Shown: positions 25,905-35,828, counted from the stretch's first letter. The stretch: 64,000 nt of DNA from Hymenobacter siberiensis (GCF_018967865.2 NZ_JAHLZY020000001.1:1860001-1924000), one strand, 5' to 3'. Notes: generated from the sequence alone by a model not told the origin. Numbers and translations: made by a program.

Positions 25905-26096
25905 ATGCAGTACGAACCAACGGAGGCCGAGCTAAACGGCCTGAGCGGCGACGAAATGGCCGCCGATGAAGCCCAGGCAGCCTACTACGAGCAGCAAGAG
26001 GAGTGGGAACGCCAGGCCTACCACCACGAGCAGGAGCAAGAAGCGTGGGAAGAAGGCGAATATGAGCAGATGATTTTCGAGGTCGAAGGCTACTAG
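25905..26096 (+). CDS. Small acidic protein
   Basis: 63 residues, strongly acidic and glutamine-rich (EEWERQAYHHEQEQEAWEEG), probably a single helical or coiled-coil protein. The start is the ATG right after hairpin 1 and the preceding gene's stop. Its charge resembles small DNA-mimic or anti-restriction proteins, but that is only a composition argument. Confidence 0.55.
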   Translation: MQYEPTEAELNGLSGDEMAADEAQAAYYEQQEEWERQAYHHEQEQEAWEEGEYEQMIFEVEGY

Positions 26097-26126
26097 GCCC
26101 GCCTCACCACCCCCATTCTTTCACCA

Positions 26127-26150
26127 GGGGCCGCCAAGCCGGGCGGCCCC
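26127..26150 (+). other. GC-rich intergenic hairpin 2
   Basis: A perfect 9-bp stem, GGGGCCGCC with GGCGGCCCC, 18 bp before the next start. No U-tract. Confidence 0.55.
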
Positions 26151-26167
26151 ACCAATCCCGCCCCATC

Positions 26168-26482
26168 ATGTCAAAAACCGCTACTGCCTACCAACCCCAA
26201 TTGCTAGACCCGCACAGCGCCGCGCCGCAGCCGGTCAGCCCCGCCAACGGCCGCAGCTTCAAGCTGGCCGAGTTGTACCGGCTGCTCGACTGCCGTCTGG
26301 TCGATGTCATCCGCCTCACGCCCGAGCTCATTCTCATCATCGACGACGAGGGCAAGTTCCGCAACCCGGCTTACCTCAATCTGGTGGCCACCTACCTCTG
26401 GTACCACCACCAGCCCGAGGCGCGGGGCATCGACAGCATCGTCGGCCGTGCCATCCTCTGCCACGACAAGCAATTTAAATAG
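26168..26482 (+). CDS. DUF3846-like protein
   Basis: 104 residues. After a variable N-terminus, the pattern LAELYRLLDCRLVDVIRLTPELILIIDDEGKFRNPAYLN followed by ATYLWYHH and IDSIVGRAILC matches the DUF3846 family found in phages and mobile elements. No enzymatic motif is evident. It sits between hairpins 2 and 3 in the early operon. Confidence 0.65.
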   Translation: MSKTATAYQPQLLDPHSAAPQPVSPANGRSFKLAELYRLLDCRLVDVIRLTPELILIIDDEGKFRNPAYLNLVATYLWYHHQPEARGIDSIVGRAILCHDKQFK

Positions 26483-26497
26483 AATACCCACGGCGTC

Positions 26498-26520
26498 GGG
26501 GCCGGCCGCCAACGGGCCCC
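26498..26520 (+). other. GC-rich intergenic hairpin 3
   Basis: GGGGCC and GGCCCC form a 6-bp stem with a GC-rich loop that could re-pair, in the gap after the DUF3846-like gene. No U-tract. Confidence 0.45.
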
Positions 26521-26556
26521 ACCTTTTTCATTTCCAACCCCCAACCATTTTTCATC

Positions 26557-27279
26557 ATGTCCACTAAAGCCAAACCCCAGCGCAGCGCCACCACCGAAGC
26601 CGGCACCGCCACCGCCCCCGAGGCTCCCGTGTTCACGCTCAGCGGCCCAATTACTGCCGTGCCCGCCTACCTCACTGAGAAAGCCGACGAGGCCACGGGC
26701 GAAGTCGTGCAGGTTTCCCGCTTTCGTTACCTGCCCGGCCACCCGCGCCAAGTGCGTTTCGATGCCAAGGCCGGCCAGTTCAACATCAGCGGCACCGTGC
26801 CGCTTGGCAACTCGCTTTCCTTCATTCCGCTGGCCTGGCGCGTGTTTCAGGACGACATTCTGAACATGGGCCGCAAGCTGTGGGCAGAGCTGTTTTTTGC
26901 CGACGACAAAGGCGCTATCTGCGCCGTGCTCTTCCACGGCTACAGCGTCGAAAACCTGTACCGCCTCATTGAGCCCCTGTTTTACGACGACCTGACCCTG
27001 GCCGACGTGACGGTAAAGGTTACGGCCGAGAAGAAGCAGACCACCAAGGACGGCAAGACGGCCACCTACTACATCGCCCAGTTCAGCTACGAAGCCGCCG
27101 ACGCGGCCGAGGTGGCTGCCCGCTGCGACTACGCCCGTGACTTCCCCATCTGGCGCGCCGAAACCTACACCGGCAACGCCGACCTGCGCATCCAGCACGC
27201 CTACACCGTGCCCGTTGAGGACGAGCCCACCAGCCCCGAACCGGCCGCCGATGCGCTGGCCCTGCCCCAGGCTGCCTAA
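26557..27279 (+). CDS. Hypothetical phage-type protein, possibly ssDNA-annealing partner
   Basis: 240 residues. A low-complexity N-terminus and C-terminus flank a central domain (about 28-215) with FNISGTVPLGNSLSFIPLAWRVFQDD, AVLFHGYSVENLYRL and VTVKVTAEKKQTTKDGKTATYYIAQF. No catalytic motif. The gene is two positions upstream of a RecE-like nuclease, where phages often encode a recombinase or single-strand binding protein; that role is inferred from position only. Confidence 0.55.
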   Translation: MSTKAKPQRSATTEAGTATAPEAPVFTLSGPITAVPAYLTEKADEATGEVVQVSRFRYLPGHPRQVRFDAKAGQFNISGTVPLGNSLSFIPLAWRVFQDDILNMGRKLWAELFFADDKGAICAVLFHGYSVENLYRLIEPLFYDDLTLADVTVKVTAEKKQTTKDGKTATYYIAQFSYEAADAAEVAARCDYARDFPIWRAETYTGNADLRIQHAYTVPVEDEPTSPEPAADALALPQAA

Positions 27280-27285
27280 TGCCCC

Positions 27286-27313
27286 GGCTCCCACGGTGCC
27301 CGCCGTGGGGGCC
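27286..27313 (+). other. GC-rich intergenic hairpin 4
   Basis: An 11-bp stem (GGCTCCCACGG with CCGTGGGGGCC, one G-U pair) between two operon genes, no U-tract. It is the fourth such hairpin in this operon. Confidence 0.55.
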
Positions 27314-27344
27314 ACTTGGCTACTCACTTCCAAAATACCCCATC

Positions 27345-27587
27345 ATGAATCCCGCAGACCCGCCCCAATTGCTCATCGAGCAGCCGCCCCACGACGAGGC
27401 CGAAGCCGCCAGCCTGGCCCAGCTCACCGACCTGGTGGCCACCACCGACCCGCTGCCTGACCTGCGCGACCTGGCCCCGGCCATTCGCCAGCTCTTTCCC
27501 GAGCCCGCCTACCGAGTCGGTTGCGGCGGGGCCCACATCTGGCTAGCCCGCGCCAACGACCCCCAGCGCCTGGCTCTCATCTGCTAA
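27345..27587 (+). CDS. Small hypothetical protein
   Basis: 80 residues from the ATG at 27345 (MNPADPPQLLIEQPPHDEAEAA); the longer upstream reading would run through hairpin 4. Acidic N-terminal half, then AIRQLFPEPAYRVGCGGAHIWLARAN. No family recognised. It is 35 bp upstream of the RecE-like gene. Confidence 0.5.
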   Translation: MNPADPPQLLIEQPPHDEAEAASLAQLTDLVATTDPLPDLRDLAPAIRQLFPEPAYRVGCGGAHIWLARANDPQRLALIC

Positions 27588-27622
27588 TTCCTGATTTCTC
27601 ATTTTTCATTAAGCGTAGCGTC

Positions 27623-28312
27623 ATGTTTCACTCCCTTATCCACCACCCCGACCTGACCCAGGCCCAGCACCGCGCCCTACCCCAGGTTTCCAATACCGAC
27701 CTCTCCGAGCTCAAAGCCGGCATCATGGGCCAGCTGCGCCGGCCCAACCCCGTAGCCCTTTCCTATGGTAGCTACTTTCACACCGCCGTATTGGAGCCGG
27801 CCACCTACAGTCGCACCGAGGAGCGTGGCATCCGTTGGGCCGACATAGAGACGCTGGCCCGCCAGGTGCGCCGCCAACGCTACTGCCGCGACCTGCTCTA
27901 CCGGGGCCAGGCCGAACGGTCCTACACCGCCACCCACACCGCCACGGGAGTAGGGGTGAAGCTCCGCCCGGACTTACTGGTGCGCAGCCGCGCCGGCCGC
28001 CAGCTCACGCTCATCGACTTCAAAACCACTAGTAGCCCCGACCGGGCCCGCTTCCTGACCACCATCGAGCAGTACGACTACGACCGCCAGGCCGCTCTAT
28101 ACCTGGACGTACTCGGTGCCACGCGCTTTCTTATCATCGGGGTGCAGAAGCGGGCCCCGCACGAAGTGTGGCGCGTTGAGCTGACCGCCATGCCCGGTCT
28201 CATCGAGCAGGGCCGTAAGAAATACGCGGCGCTGCTGCGCCACCATGCCCGGCAAGCCGCCGGCTTATCTATTCCGTTCACCATGCCAGCGCCGTTGGCG
28301 CTGGCTGCCTAA
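27623..28312 (+). CDS. RecE/YqaJ-like PD-(D/E)XK exonuclease
   Basis: 229 residues. SYGSYFHTAVLEP (His53 region) and GVKLRPDLLV (Asp117), then LIDFKTTSS (Asp132, Lys134) and YDYDRQAALYLD form the PD-(D/E)XK set of exodeoxyribonuclease VIII/YqaJ-like nucleases. These resect double-stranded ends for phage recombination. The start at 27623 was chosen because it begins right where homology-like sequence begins. Confidence 0.82.
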   Translation: MFHSLIHHPDLTQAQHRALPQVSNTDLSELKAGIMGQLRRPNPVALSYGSYFHTAVLEPATYSRTEERGIRWADIETLARQVRRQRYCRDLLYRGQAERSYTATHTATGVGVKLRPDLLVRSRAGRQLTLIDFKTTSSPDRARFLTTIEQYDYDRQAALYLDVLGATRFLIIGVQKRAPHEVWRVELTAMPGLIEQGRKKYAALLRHHARQAAGLSIPFTMPAPLALAA

Positions 28313-28351
28313 CTTGCTGTTAATCATTTCTCCCTCAATCTGTTTATCCCT

Positions 28352-28672
28352 ATGGCAACTTTTCAGATTTCCCACACCAGCGGCCAGTACTGGTACCACC
28401 TGCGCGCCGGCAACGGTGAGATTGTCCAGTCCGGCGAGGGCTACACCACCAAGGCCAGCTGCCAGAACGGCATCCGGTCCGTGCAGGCCAATTGCCAGCC
28501 CCAGCGCTTCGAGTCCTTTTTCAACGCCGGCCAGTACGGTTTCAATCACGTCGCAGCAAACGGGGAAATCATCGGCCGCAGCGAGAAGTACACCACCGCC
28601 CAATCCCGTGACCACGGCATCCAGGTCGTGCTGCAGGATGCGCCTAACGCCCGCATCGAAGACTTAAGCTAG
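28352..28672 (+). CDS. YegP-like DUF1508 protein
   Basis: 106 residues made of two copies of a short beta-beta-beta-alpha repeat: FQISHTSGQYWYHLRAGNGEIVQSGEGYTTKASCQNGI and FESFFNAGQYGFNHVAANGEIIGRSEKYTTAQSRDHGI. This is the DUF1508 (YegP) duplication. Function unclear in general. It ends the rightward operon. The following 230 bp are AT-rich and hold a 12-bp palindrome, TATATCGATATA, near 28680, but no gene. Confidence 0.85.
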   Translation: MATFQISHTSGQYWYHLRAGNGEIVQSGEGYTTKASCQNGIRSVQANCQPQRFESFFNAGQYGFNHVAANGEIIGRSEKYTTAQSRDHGIQVVLQDAPNARIEDLS

Positions 28673-28904
28673 GTATTGTATATCGATATAAAACAGCTTT
28701 CGCTGGTTTAGAGTAGCTTATGCAATGATACAACGTCAGATTCTGATACAAACTTCTGTATTGAGAGTAAGACCATCGTGCCCTGACTGAGCATCAGTTA
28801 CACCTTTTTTCCTGTATCACTGATGTGTTAAGTGATGTGTCAATGGCGGGTGAGGATACAAGATGTTTGTGGGACACCCACCGGAGAAATGAGTTAATTC
28901 TTGT

Positions 28905-30620
28905 CTATTTCTCTGCTACTTCAACATAAGCGGCCACCTGTTTTCCAAGGTCCCAACCATTAGGAAATTCGCTAGGTACGATAAGCAGTGTATGCCGCCG
29001 CGCTCGACTCGTAGCTACGTTAAAATGTGGGGCTTGCACTTGGTTGAATCTGCCCTCGTTTACTAAAACATATATCAAAACGTCAGTGGTCAGCCCTTGA
29101 ATACGGGCCACTGTATCAACCAATACATGTTCTTTCACACCAACTTCAACTAGCACTGCCTGTTGGAGCGCACGCACTGTGTGGCGGTAAGTTGCAAGCA
29201 CAGCAATGTCAAGTTTTGGCTCAGCGTGTAATAGTTCTTTAACCAAACGGGCAGCCATGGTGATTGCCTCCAGAGGGTCCAGCTCACCCAAAGGCATATT
29301 CATGCGAAGCAATGATGGCCCACCTTCGGGATTGAATATGGAGCTTAACCCAGGCGCATTGGTAAATTGAGCCGGTACGGTGGCCCCTGACTTTAACCGG
29401 CCATTATAAAATTGATTGGTACACGCAACTGCCCGGGGCGGTAAGCGGAAGGATTCAGTCAGCATTAAACCAGCTGGTGTTTTCCAATGGTCGCAAACGG
29501 TGCGCAGTCCGTCGCGAGCAGCCTCCAGCTTTTGAACATCATTTTCAGGTATGGTGACGCCCATAATTGGAGGTAACTGCTGTGGGTCACCTACCAATAA
29601 AAGCTGAGTGCCCAAGGCCTGAGCAGCAGCTATTGTAGCCAGGTACGCTTGACTCGCCTCTTCGACTACTACAGTATCGAAAGGTGCGCTGCTAGCTACC
29701 AATGCCAATCGACTCATGCGGTAATATGTCAGTAGCAGAAGGGTCCCAGGCTGAGGTTTTACATCCTTGCCTTCGCGCAGGTTTGGTATCGCTCGCTTTT
29801 CGTCCTCGCTCATTCCTGCTTTGAATACAAGTCCAGCCGTTAGGGCGGATGCAAGCCCGGGTTTGGTGAGTAATTCCATTAATGCCCGATTGGTCAAAGC
29901 AGTTACCAATACTCGCTTGCCTTGTGCGATAAAGTTTCCACAGAGTTCAGCAGTCAGATGAGTCTTTCCAGTCCCGGGGGGACCTTGAATAATTGCTGCG
30001 TCCCGAGCTGCCAGTTCAGATAATACTCGTACTGCCTGGTTTGGCCCAGAAACCAAATCATCCGGCATCCAACTAGGGGCGTTTAGCTGCAGGTCCAGCA
30101 GTGCTTGAACCGCTGGCGACATAAAGGCCCCCATACTTCCAACTAGGTTGTACAGGTTTTCCAGGTACTCCAAAGGTGGCTCTTGTGGGCCGAAGCAAAG
30201 GATACGTCCCGGTGTCACGTATTCCACAAACTTGGCATTCGCTCCCGTGAAGCCGATGTGATACCCCTTCGTTTCTGGCTTGGCTTGCCAAAAACGCGGA
30301 GTGAGCTCAGCAGCCATCAAATGGTCTTTTCTTAGTCCAATATATGTCAAGGCCCCCCAACTGGTTGGATTAGCTAGTTCCACTTTGGGCACAAAGCTGA
30401 ACAACGGCTCACCGCGTCTTGGTAGTGGCCTGGATGATGGAAACCAGAACAATACATTGCCCCTTACTTTGTCGAATCCGACATATTTGCCAAGAAGTAC
30501 AGTGCCAGCTTCGCGAAGCTTACTAGCACTGGAATTAAGAATTTTGTCAAATTCTATTTTTTGCTGCTTGTACTCCCGGAGGAGCAATGCTGCATGGTTA
30601 TCACGGGTAATGGACGCCAT
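28905..30620 (-). CDS. UPF1-like SF1 helicase
   Basis: 571 residues. After a 200-residue N-terminal domain come Walker A GPPGTGKT (213-220), Walker B-like VVVEEAS (DEAD-box variant, 317-323), GDPQQLPP (344-351), TESFRLP, VDTVARIQGLT and NVATSRARRHTLLIVP. These are the motifs of the DNA2/NAM7/UPF1 branch of SF1B helicases. It begins 3 bp after the sacsin-like gene, so the two surely form a unit. Compact helicases beside giant GHKL ATPases recur in defence islands; I do not recognise a named system. Confidence 0.87.
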   Translation of the reverse strand: MASITRDNHAALLLREYKQQKIEFDKILNSSASKLREAGTVLLGKYVGFDKVRGNVLFWFPSSRPLPRRGEPLFSFVPKVELANPTSWGALTYIGLRKDHLMAAELTPRFWQAKPETKGYHIGFTGANAKFVEYVTPGRILCFGPQEPPLEYLENLYNLVGSMGAFMSPAVQALLDLQLNAPSWMPDDLVSGPNQAVRVLSELAARDAAIIQGPPGTGKTHLTAELCGNFIAQGKRVLVTALTNRALMELLTKPGLASALTAGLVFKAGMSEDEKRAIPNLREGKDVKPQPGTLLLLTYYRMSRLALVASSAPFDTVVVEEASQAYLATIAAAQALGTQLLLVGDPQQLPPIMGVTIPENDVQKLEAARDGLRTVCDHWKTPAGLMLTESFRLPPRAVACTNQFYNGRLKSGATVPAQFTNAPGLSSIFNPEGGPSLLRMNMPLGELDPLEAITMAARLVKELLHAEPKLDIAVLATYRHTVRALQQAVLVEVGVKEHVLVDTVARIQGLTTDVLIYVLVNEGRFNQVQAPHFNVATSRARRHTLLIVPSEFPNGWDLGKQVAAYVEVAEK

Positions 30621-30623
30621 ACC

Positions 30624-33600
30624 TTAATTAATATTGAAGTCGCCCCCTTGGTCGGCTAATGGTTCAGTAGGATTCTCGTTCACCTCAAGTTCAAAGTCAA
30701 ACGGCTTATTGCTTATGGAGTCGAATATGTACTTGAAGCTTTTAGATAGCTTGTATTTCTCTGCCATCAGAGTGAGTTCGTTCAGTTCCGCTCGTGGGTC
30801 GGTATTAGCCATGCGCACAATGATGTTGGGGTTGCGCTGAAGGACCTCATTTAAATTACGTACTACCTCAAAAGCAGCAGATTTTGCCTTTCTCTTAGCA
30901 GGCTTATACAATAGCAGAAAGCTGTTTTCACCTGCTAGCGTAATCCACTCATTAGGGTTAATGTAGAGAATGCCGTTCCGATAGCTTTTAACTACAATTT
31001 GCCAAATTGAATCCGTTGCAGTATGATAGACATCCTTCATAATAGAAGCTTCATCCATCGTTGCATTGGCCTGATTATAACCGTTTTCTCCCAGCCAATC
31101 TTCCAAGGCCTCGCGAGCTTCACGTTGGTACGCTTTGCGCTTATCCTCTGATAAATCCGAACCATTGACAACGCTGGCTCCGCCATCACCATCGAAGTCA
31201 AGGGTTGAATCATCATCTGCGGCAAATTCAACAGCGCTAGTTTTTGGGTTTGCAGCAGGTTCATTTTCTGCCTTCACCGACGCACTTTGCGGTTGTGCTT
31301 CAGGTGCTTTTAGCCAGTCTGGCACCAACCACTCTGCATCTTCCAAATACCCGCGCAATTCTGTGTTATTGCGTGCCCTGAGCAAATCAGCAAGTACAAG
31401 TGGGCTACAATCGTATGAAAGCTGTTTACTTATGAATTTGCCCAACTGCTCATAATGACGCCAAGTATTCAGGAGCGTGCCACTGAAGTAGAAGGTCTTA
31501 GAACTTGGGTCTGCAATACACCGGGCCTCAATAGGCACTACATAATCCGGTATTCGGCTGCAGACGAGCTGTACAGCCGGCACCTTCAGGAAAGTCAATG
31601 CTAACAGACGGTTTTCCATAACCGATATCTGCTCAAGGTTGTCGTAAGCTAGTCGTTGATGGATGAGCAGGCGCATCAATTGGTTCTGCTTAGCCTGTTG
31701 TTGTACCACGGTCGACTGATTTTCACCCCCTCCGGTTGGTATCTCTGGCTGAAAATCTTCGAGCATAACAATTCTTACTCCCAGCGCAACACAGAAATTA
31801 TTCAGTTCGGAAATTTGCCCAGCTATTCTCAAAACAAGCTTGGAACTAGTAGTAGAGAAATAACGGGCAGCATCGGAGTTCAACCAATATAGTTTGCTGA
31901 GCTTATGCCAACTTCCATCAGCCGCAAGCCAACTCAGCTTGTCTTTCCAGGTCGGGAGGGTAGCATCTTTTGGTGGCTGAGCAAAAAGGGCCAAGAGAGG
32001 TAAAGCCAGACGTTCAAATTCGCGCTTTGTTTTTTCCTTGTCTATCGATACTTGTTGCTGTAAAGTCAGAATTCGGTCTTCAAAGGCCTCTAGCCGTTCA
32101 GCTAATGTTAGTTCGGTCTGCAAGCCCCAGTAACGTTCCATTGATGGGCTACCATAGCTATGCATCGACACCCACGCGCTTTTCGGCGCTTCTTCCTGTA
32201 AGCTCTTACTTAGGTATCGTTCGCCTTTAATCGGTAATCTGCCCGCTTTGCCGTTAAGACAAATACCTTGTTTGTAGTCCAACCACGGCGAAAACGGTAA
32301 AACCGACGACTTACCAATAATCTGATAAGTAGGGGTATCTAATTCCTCCGGCTTGCCCTCCCAAGGCGCTGTTAAAGCAGCCGCAAATTGAGCTGCAACA
32401 GCGTCGTTCTTGACTAATTCAATATTATTGACGACAAGTAGGCTAGTAAATTGAATTGTTTGGTCAAGCAGGGTAGAATTATGAGTTTTAGCATAATTCC
32501 AGTAGGGCTCCATAAACGGTACGAGCGTGGATTTATGGATGGAAACCTTGGGGTACCAGACCGGCTCAAATTTCTCTCTGGTTTTCAACCAGTCAGTCAT
32601 AAAAGATTTTAAAGCAGCAAGCGATGAAGCACCTTTCAAATACTCAGCGCTCAGCACAGCCTTTTCCACCCCACCACTAAGCTTCTCAATGTCTACCAGT
32701 GGCTGATATTCTGTTCCTAAGTAGCAACGACCCGCAGCTATTGTTTCTCCATTCTTTAAGAAAAGCGGCAGGTGGACCAGTGTTGACTTTAGAGAAGCCG
32801 ACAAAGTGCATTCGCTAACTGCTTTTGCCAATAATTGCACGACACGCACTGATTCAGCTATCGTTGCCGGTGCGCCTCCACTCGTTAGGTATTCAATCCC
32901 GTCTTTTATAAGACCGACGGTCGTTGTTGCTGGTTTGGCAGTAGCATCAACTAGAAATTGCCTTACTACTGCAACAGGTATTTGCGTTGATGTTGCGTAG
33001 TCGGTAGCCAACATTTTCGGCAGGCCTTGTGGGAGCAGTTGGCTCAAAAGGTCTGGCACCTCTGGGTAGGTTTCCCATTTAAGGCACTCAGTCAAGAGCT
33101 GCCGTGTGCCGCCCTTTGTGCGTAGACGTAATGCCCCCAGCTTAGCCCAGTGACTGTCTAATTCCCCCCGTGTTGCATTTGTATAGAGCTGCAGAGCAAA
33201 TTTTGCCAGCGCGTCATGCGAGGTTTCTGCTAGTTGATTGGCCGTCAACAGGGGCAATAGTTTACCGGTCAGTAATTCACCAGCAACCGGACGTCTGGCT
33301 CCCATCTTGCCCCAAAACTCACCCCACGCTCGCGCATCTGTTTCTGTGCAGTAGTCCTTCGCTATGAATGAGAATTTGTCCTGTCCCAACTCTGCAGCCA
33401 AAGCCTCAAGTGGGTATCCGGGTTGATAAAAGTCCGATAGATAAGTTTGCCCTATTGGTAGCCACTGCCCAGATTTTGTGCGCACGAGAAGCTTAGATAA
33501 CACCGGTTCCGCTCCGGCTAGCTTAAGCTCGCCAACCACGTGAAGCTTATACAAATAATTGGCTACGGAGGGAGCCTCTTCCTGTGTTATCTGACCGCCG

Positions 33601-35828
33601 CTAATCTTTGCTCCTATTACTTCTATTGCTCTCGCACGATTCAACGCAACTAGTAACGGAAACTGTGCTTCAAACCATTCGCGTAATGATAGATTGTTAT
33701 GCAGTGCCGTCTGTAAATCAGCATGCAGGTAACGCAAACTGGCATAATACGGCATGTCAGCATCTAGCTCTTCGTCAATTATACCAAACTGGCTAGCAGC
33801 GTTGGGGGCGAGGGGTTTGCCGTTTTGGTCAAATAGCCAAGTGCACGTCTTTAATTTAGTTAGTAGCTCAGTATCGGAACTGAACTGCAGATATACCAAT
33901 AAATTCACCGCTGCCTCCGGCGAGTAGCCCGGTGCCGTCTGTGGCTGGTTAAGCGCAGCAATGACATGGGCCTGCATTATTTTGGGCAGCCCAAGCATCT
34001 CCGAATGCTTTACCAATGCATGCGTTGCGGAGGCCGCCACCTGCTGTTTGCCTCCCTGTAGCAACTTAGTGTAAAGTTCAGGCAATACGTTAGCCAGGCC
34101 AGCTACATCAAGCACCGCCTCAGAAGGCGTTACTAATGCTCCGCTTGCCGTTTGGATAAAAGCATCCTTAGCAAGACCCGTTTGAAATCCAGTATTGAAA
34201 TGCTGCTGGTTAGCATCCAGTTTAGGACCGGTGTACAGCAGCGGTAGGAGATGATACACCTTTGCGGCCCATTCTGGCCTTTTCCCTAGTATAGATGCCA
34301 GCCAGCTAGGCCATAGTCTGCCCAGTTCTTCAAATAGAAAGTTGTTCCATTCCTTCTCTGGCAATACCCTTTCGCGACTTGGGTCAGTTAGAAAGTCCGC
34401 GTTAACCAAAGCAGGCAGGTGATAGCCGCGGTCAGTTGTTGGTAGATAGCAATAGAGAATGGCTTCATCGGCAGTTACAGGAGCCGGGCCGTCATCTGTA
34501 AGCGGGACAGCTAGTGTAATAGTGGCCGAAGTTGCTCGCCGTAAAGCCGGCGGCATTTGTTTGTCTGCTTGCGCCAGCTCTTGAGTAGCAACGGGCACCG
34601 ATACTACAAAGTCCTGGCGCCAGTAATTTTCACTCGCCTCATTTGCCCAAAGGACTATTTCACAATCAACATTGTCCTGCCGGCGCAGATTGAGTGAGCC
34701 ACTAACGCCCTCCAAACGGACCGTGCGAATAGCGCGGAGAAACAGCAGGAAAGTTGGTCGCGCGAATACCTGTGGGAGCAGGGCTTCATAGCGGAGCATT
34801 TGCTCGCTTCCCATCTGGAGCCCTATTGCAACAGTGCTGGCTGCAGACTGGAAAAAAGGGTCATATGCATAAATCTCCTCTGGAAACTGATTGAGCTCCG
34901 TCCAGCGCGGCCAAACTTGCCACGGTACCAGGTCGGGGTCTTCCGTTGGTTCAGGCTTGAATCTAAAAGAGTAACCACCGGACAATATGTAGACCGCCGT
35001 ACTCTTTGCAAAAACGGATTTAAAGCCAATGCCTTTATACCCGGTCATGTTTTCTGCCTCTGGCTTTGTTCCATGAGTGGCATCGGAAATGCCCTCTACA
35101 TCAGCCAGTGAGAACGGCTCACCATTATGCAGAAACAAGAGGTAATTATCCAGAAGCCGGAAAGTGACTGTAGGTGGTTTTCCTTTGATATCGGGCTTGT
35201 CGTCAGCATTTTGAAGTAGCTCCCAAAACATGCGTTCTGAGGCTGTAGCCAGTCGAGCACTCACTTGGCTTAGTAAACCGGATACTATGTTATCCCCCCA
35301 GTCTCCTAGATTTGTGCGCCGTGCCAACGCTGCTTGTATTTCTGACTTTCGAGTCTGTAGGTTAATATAATCCCCTAGCTGTGCCCGACGTCGTTGTAAA
35401 AGCTCTGGCCGTTCTAGCAAATGAGAAATAATTTGCTCACTGCCTTCAACGACTCTGCGGACGCTTTTAGCTACTGCACGAAGTAGTTCATGAGGTTTTT
35501 GTCGTGTAGCTGGAGCTGTTATTTCCAGTCTAAATTGATATAGTTTGTTTGCTTCTAGTGCAAGATTTGATTCGTCTACTCCCTTAAACACGAATGCGCT
35601 TGGTAACACACCAAGCGCTGGTAATTGTAATAGTTCACCAGTAGTTGGATTACACAATTCCTTAAACCATCCAAAAGACTTCTCTGGATGCGGGATGTAG
35701 CACCCAATTACTTCCAATGAATTCAACTGCCAATATTCTTGTAATTGAGCTTGCGCCTCCGGTGGAGACAATTCCAATAGCTTCTCCATAGTAATGGGGA
35801 GGGGGGAGCGGGCCAGATGGACCATCAA
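30624..35828 (-). CDS. Giant sacsin-like GHKL ATPase with C-terminal DUF3883
   Basis: 1734 residues. Residues 1-170 are helical. An Hsp90-like ATP site as in sacsin follows: RMFWELLQNADD (199-210), LFLHNGEP (231-238) and MTGYKGIGFKSVF (261-273). A long, mostly helical body without recognised motifs covers about 300-1500. An acidic linker precedes a C-terminal DUF3883-like domain (IWQIVVKSYRNGILYINPNEWITL). It is cytoplasmic. ATP-driven conformational clamping is known for the ATPase class; the target is unknown. It is coupled to the downstream helicase. An internal ATG at 35789 (MEKLLELSPPE) could be the real start. Its AT-rich composition matches the retron block. Confidence 0.82.
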   Translation of the reverse strand: MMVHLARSPLPITMEKLLELSPPEAQAQLQEYWQLNSLEVIGCYIPHPEKSFGWFKELCNPTTGELLQLPALGVLPSAFVFKGVDESNLALEANKLYQFRLEITAPATRQKPHELLRAVAKSVRRVVEGSEQIISHLLERPELLQRRRAQLGDYINLQTRKSEIQAALARRTNLGDWGDNIVSGLLSQVSARLATASERMFWELLQNADDKPDIKGKPPTVTFRLLDNYLLFLHNGEPFSLADVEGISDATHGTKPEAENMTGYKGIGFKSVFAKSTAVYILSGGYSFRFKPEPTEDPDLVPWQVWPRWTELNQFPEEIYAYDPFFQSAASTVAIGLQMGSEQMLRYEALLPQVFARPTFLLFLRAIRTVRLEGVSGSLNLRRQDNVDCEIVLWANEASENYWRQDFVVSVPVATQELAQADKQMPPALRRATSATITLAVPLTDDGPAPVTADEAILYCYLPTTDRGYHLPALVNADFLTDPSRERVLPEKEWNNFLFEELGRLWPSWLASILGKRPEWAAKVYHLLPLLYTGPKLDANQQHFNTGFQTGLAKDAFIQTASGALVTPSEAVLDVAGLANVLPELYTKLLQGGKQQVAASATHALVKHSEMLGLPKIMQAHVIAALNQPQTAPGYSPEAAVNLLVYLQFSSDTELLTKLKTCTWLFDQNGKPLAPNAASQFGIIDEELDADMPYYASLRYLHADLQTALHNNLSLREWFEAQFPLLVALNRARAIEVIGAKISGGQITQEEAPSVANYLYKLHVVGELKLAGAEPVLSKLLVRTKSGQWLPIGQTYLSDFYQPGYPLEALAAELGQDKFSFIAKDYCTETDARAWGEFWGKMGARRPVAGELLTGKLLPLLTANQLAETSHDALAKFALQLYTNATRGELDSHWAKLGALRLRTKGGTRQLLTECLKWETYPEVPDLLSQLLPQGLPKMLATDYATSTQIPVAVVRQFLVDATAKPATTTVGLIKDGIEYLTSGGAPATIAESVRVVQLLAKAVSECTLSASLKSTLVHLPLFLKNGETIAAGRCYLGTEYQPLVDIEKLSGGVEKAVLSAEYLKGASSLAALKSFMTDWLKTREKFEPVWYPKVSIHKSTLVPFMEPYWNYAKTHNSTLLDQTIQFTSLLVVNNIELVKNDAVAAQFAAALTAPWEGKPEELDTPTYQIIGKSSVLPFSPWLDYKQGICLNGKAGRLPIKGERYLSKSLQEEAPKSAWVSMHSYGSPSMERYWGLQTELTLAERLEAFEDRILTLQQQVSIDKEKTKREFERLALPLLALFAQPPKDATLPTWKDKLSWLAADGSWHKLSKLYWLNSDAARYFSTTSSKLVLRIAGQISELNNFCVALGVRIVMLEDFQPEIPTGGGENQSTVVQQQAKQNQLMRLLIHQRLAYDNLEQISVMENRLLALTFLKVPAVQLVCSRIPDYVVPIEARCIADPSSKTFYFSGTLLNTWRHYEQLGKFISKQLSYDCSPLVLADLLRARNNTELRGYLEDAEWLVPDWLKAPEAQPQSASVKAENEPAANPKTSAVEFAADDDSTLDFDGDGGASVVNGSDLSEDKRKAYQREAREALEDWLGENGYNQANATMDEASIMKDVYHTATDSIWQIVVKSYRNGILYINPNEWITLAGENSFLLLYKPAKRKAKSAAFEVVRNLNEVLQRNPNIIVRMANTDPRAELNELTLMAEKYKLSKSFKYIFDSISNKPFDFELEVNENPTEPLADQGGDFNIN

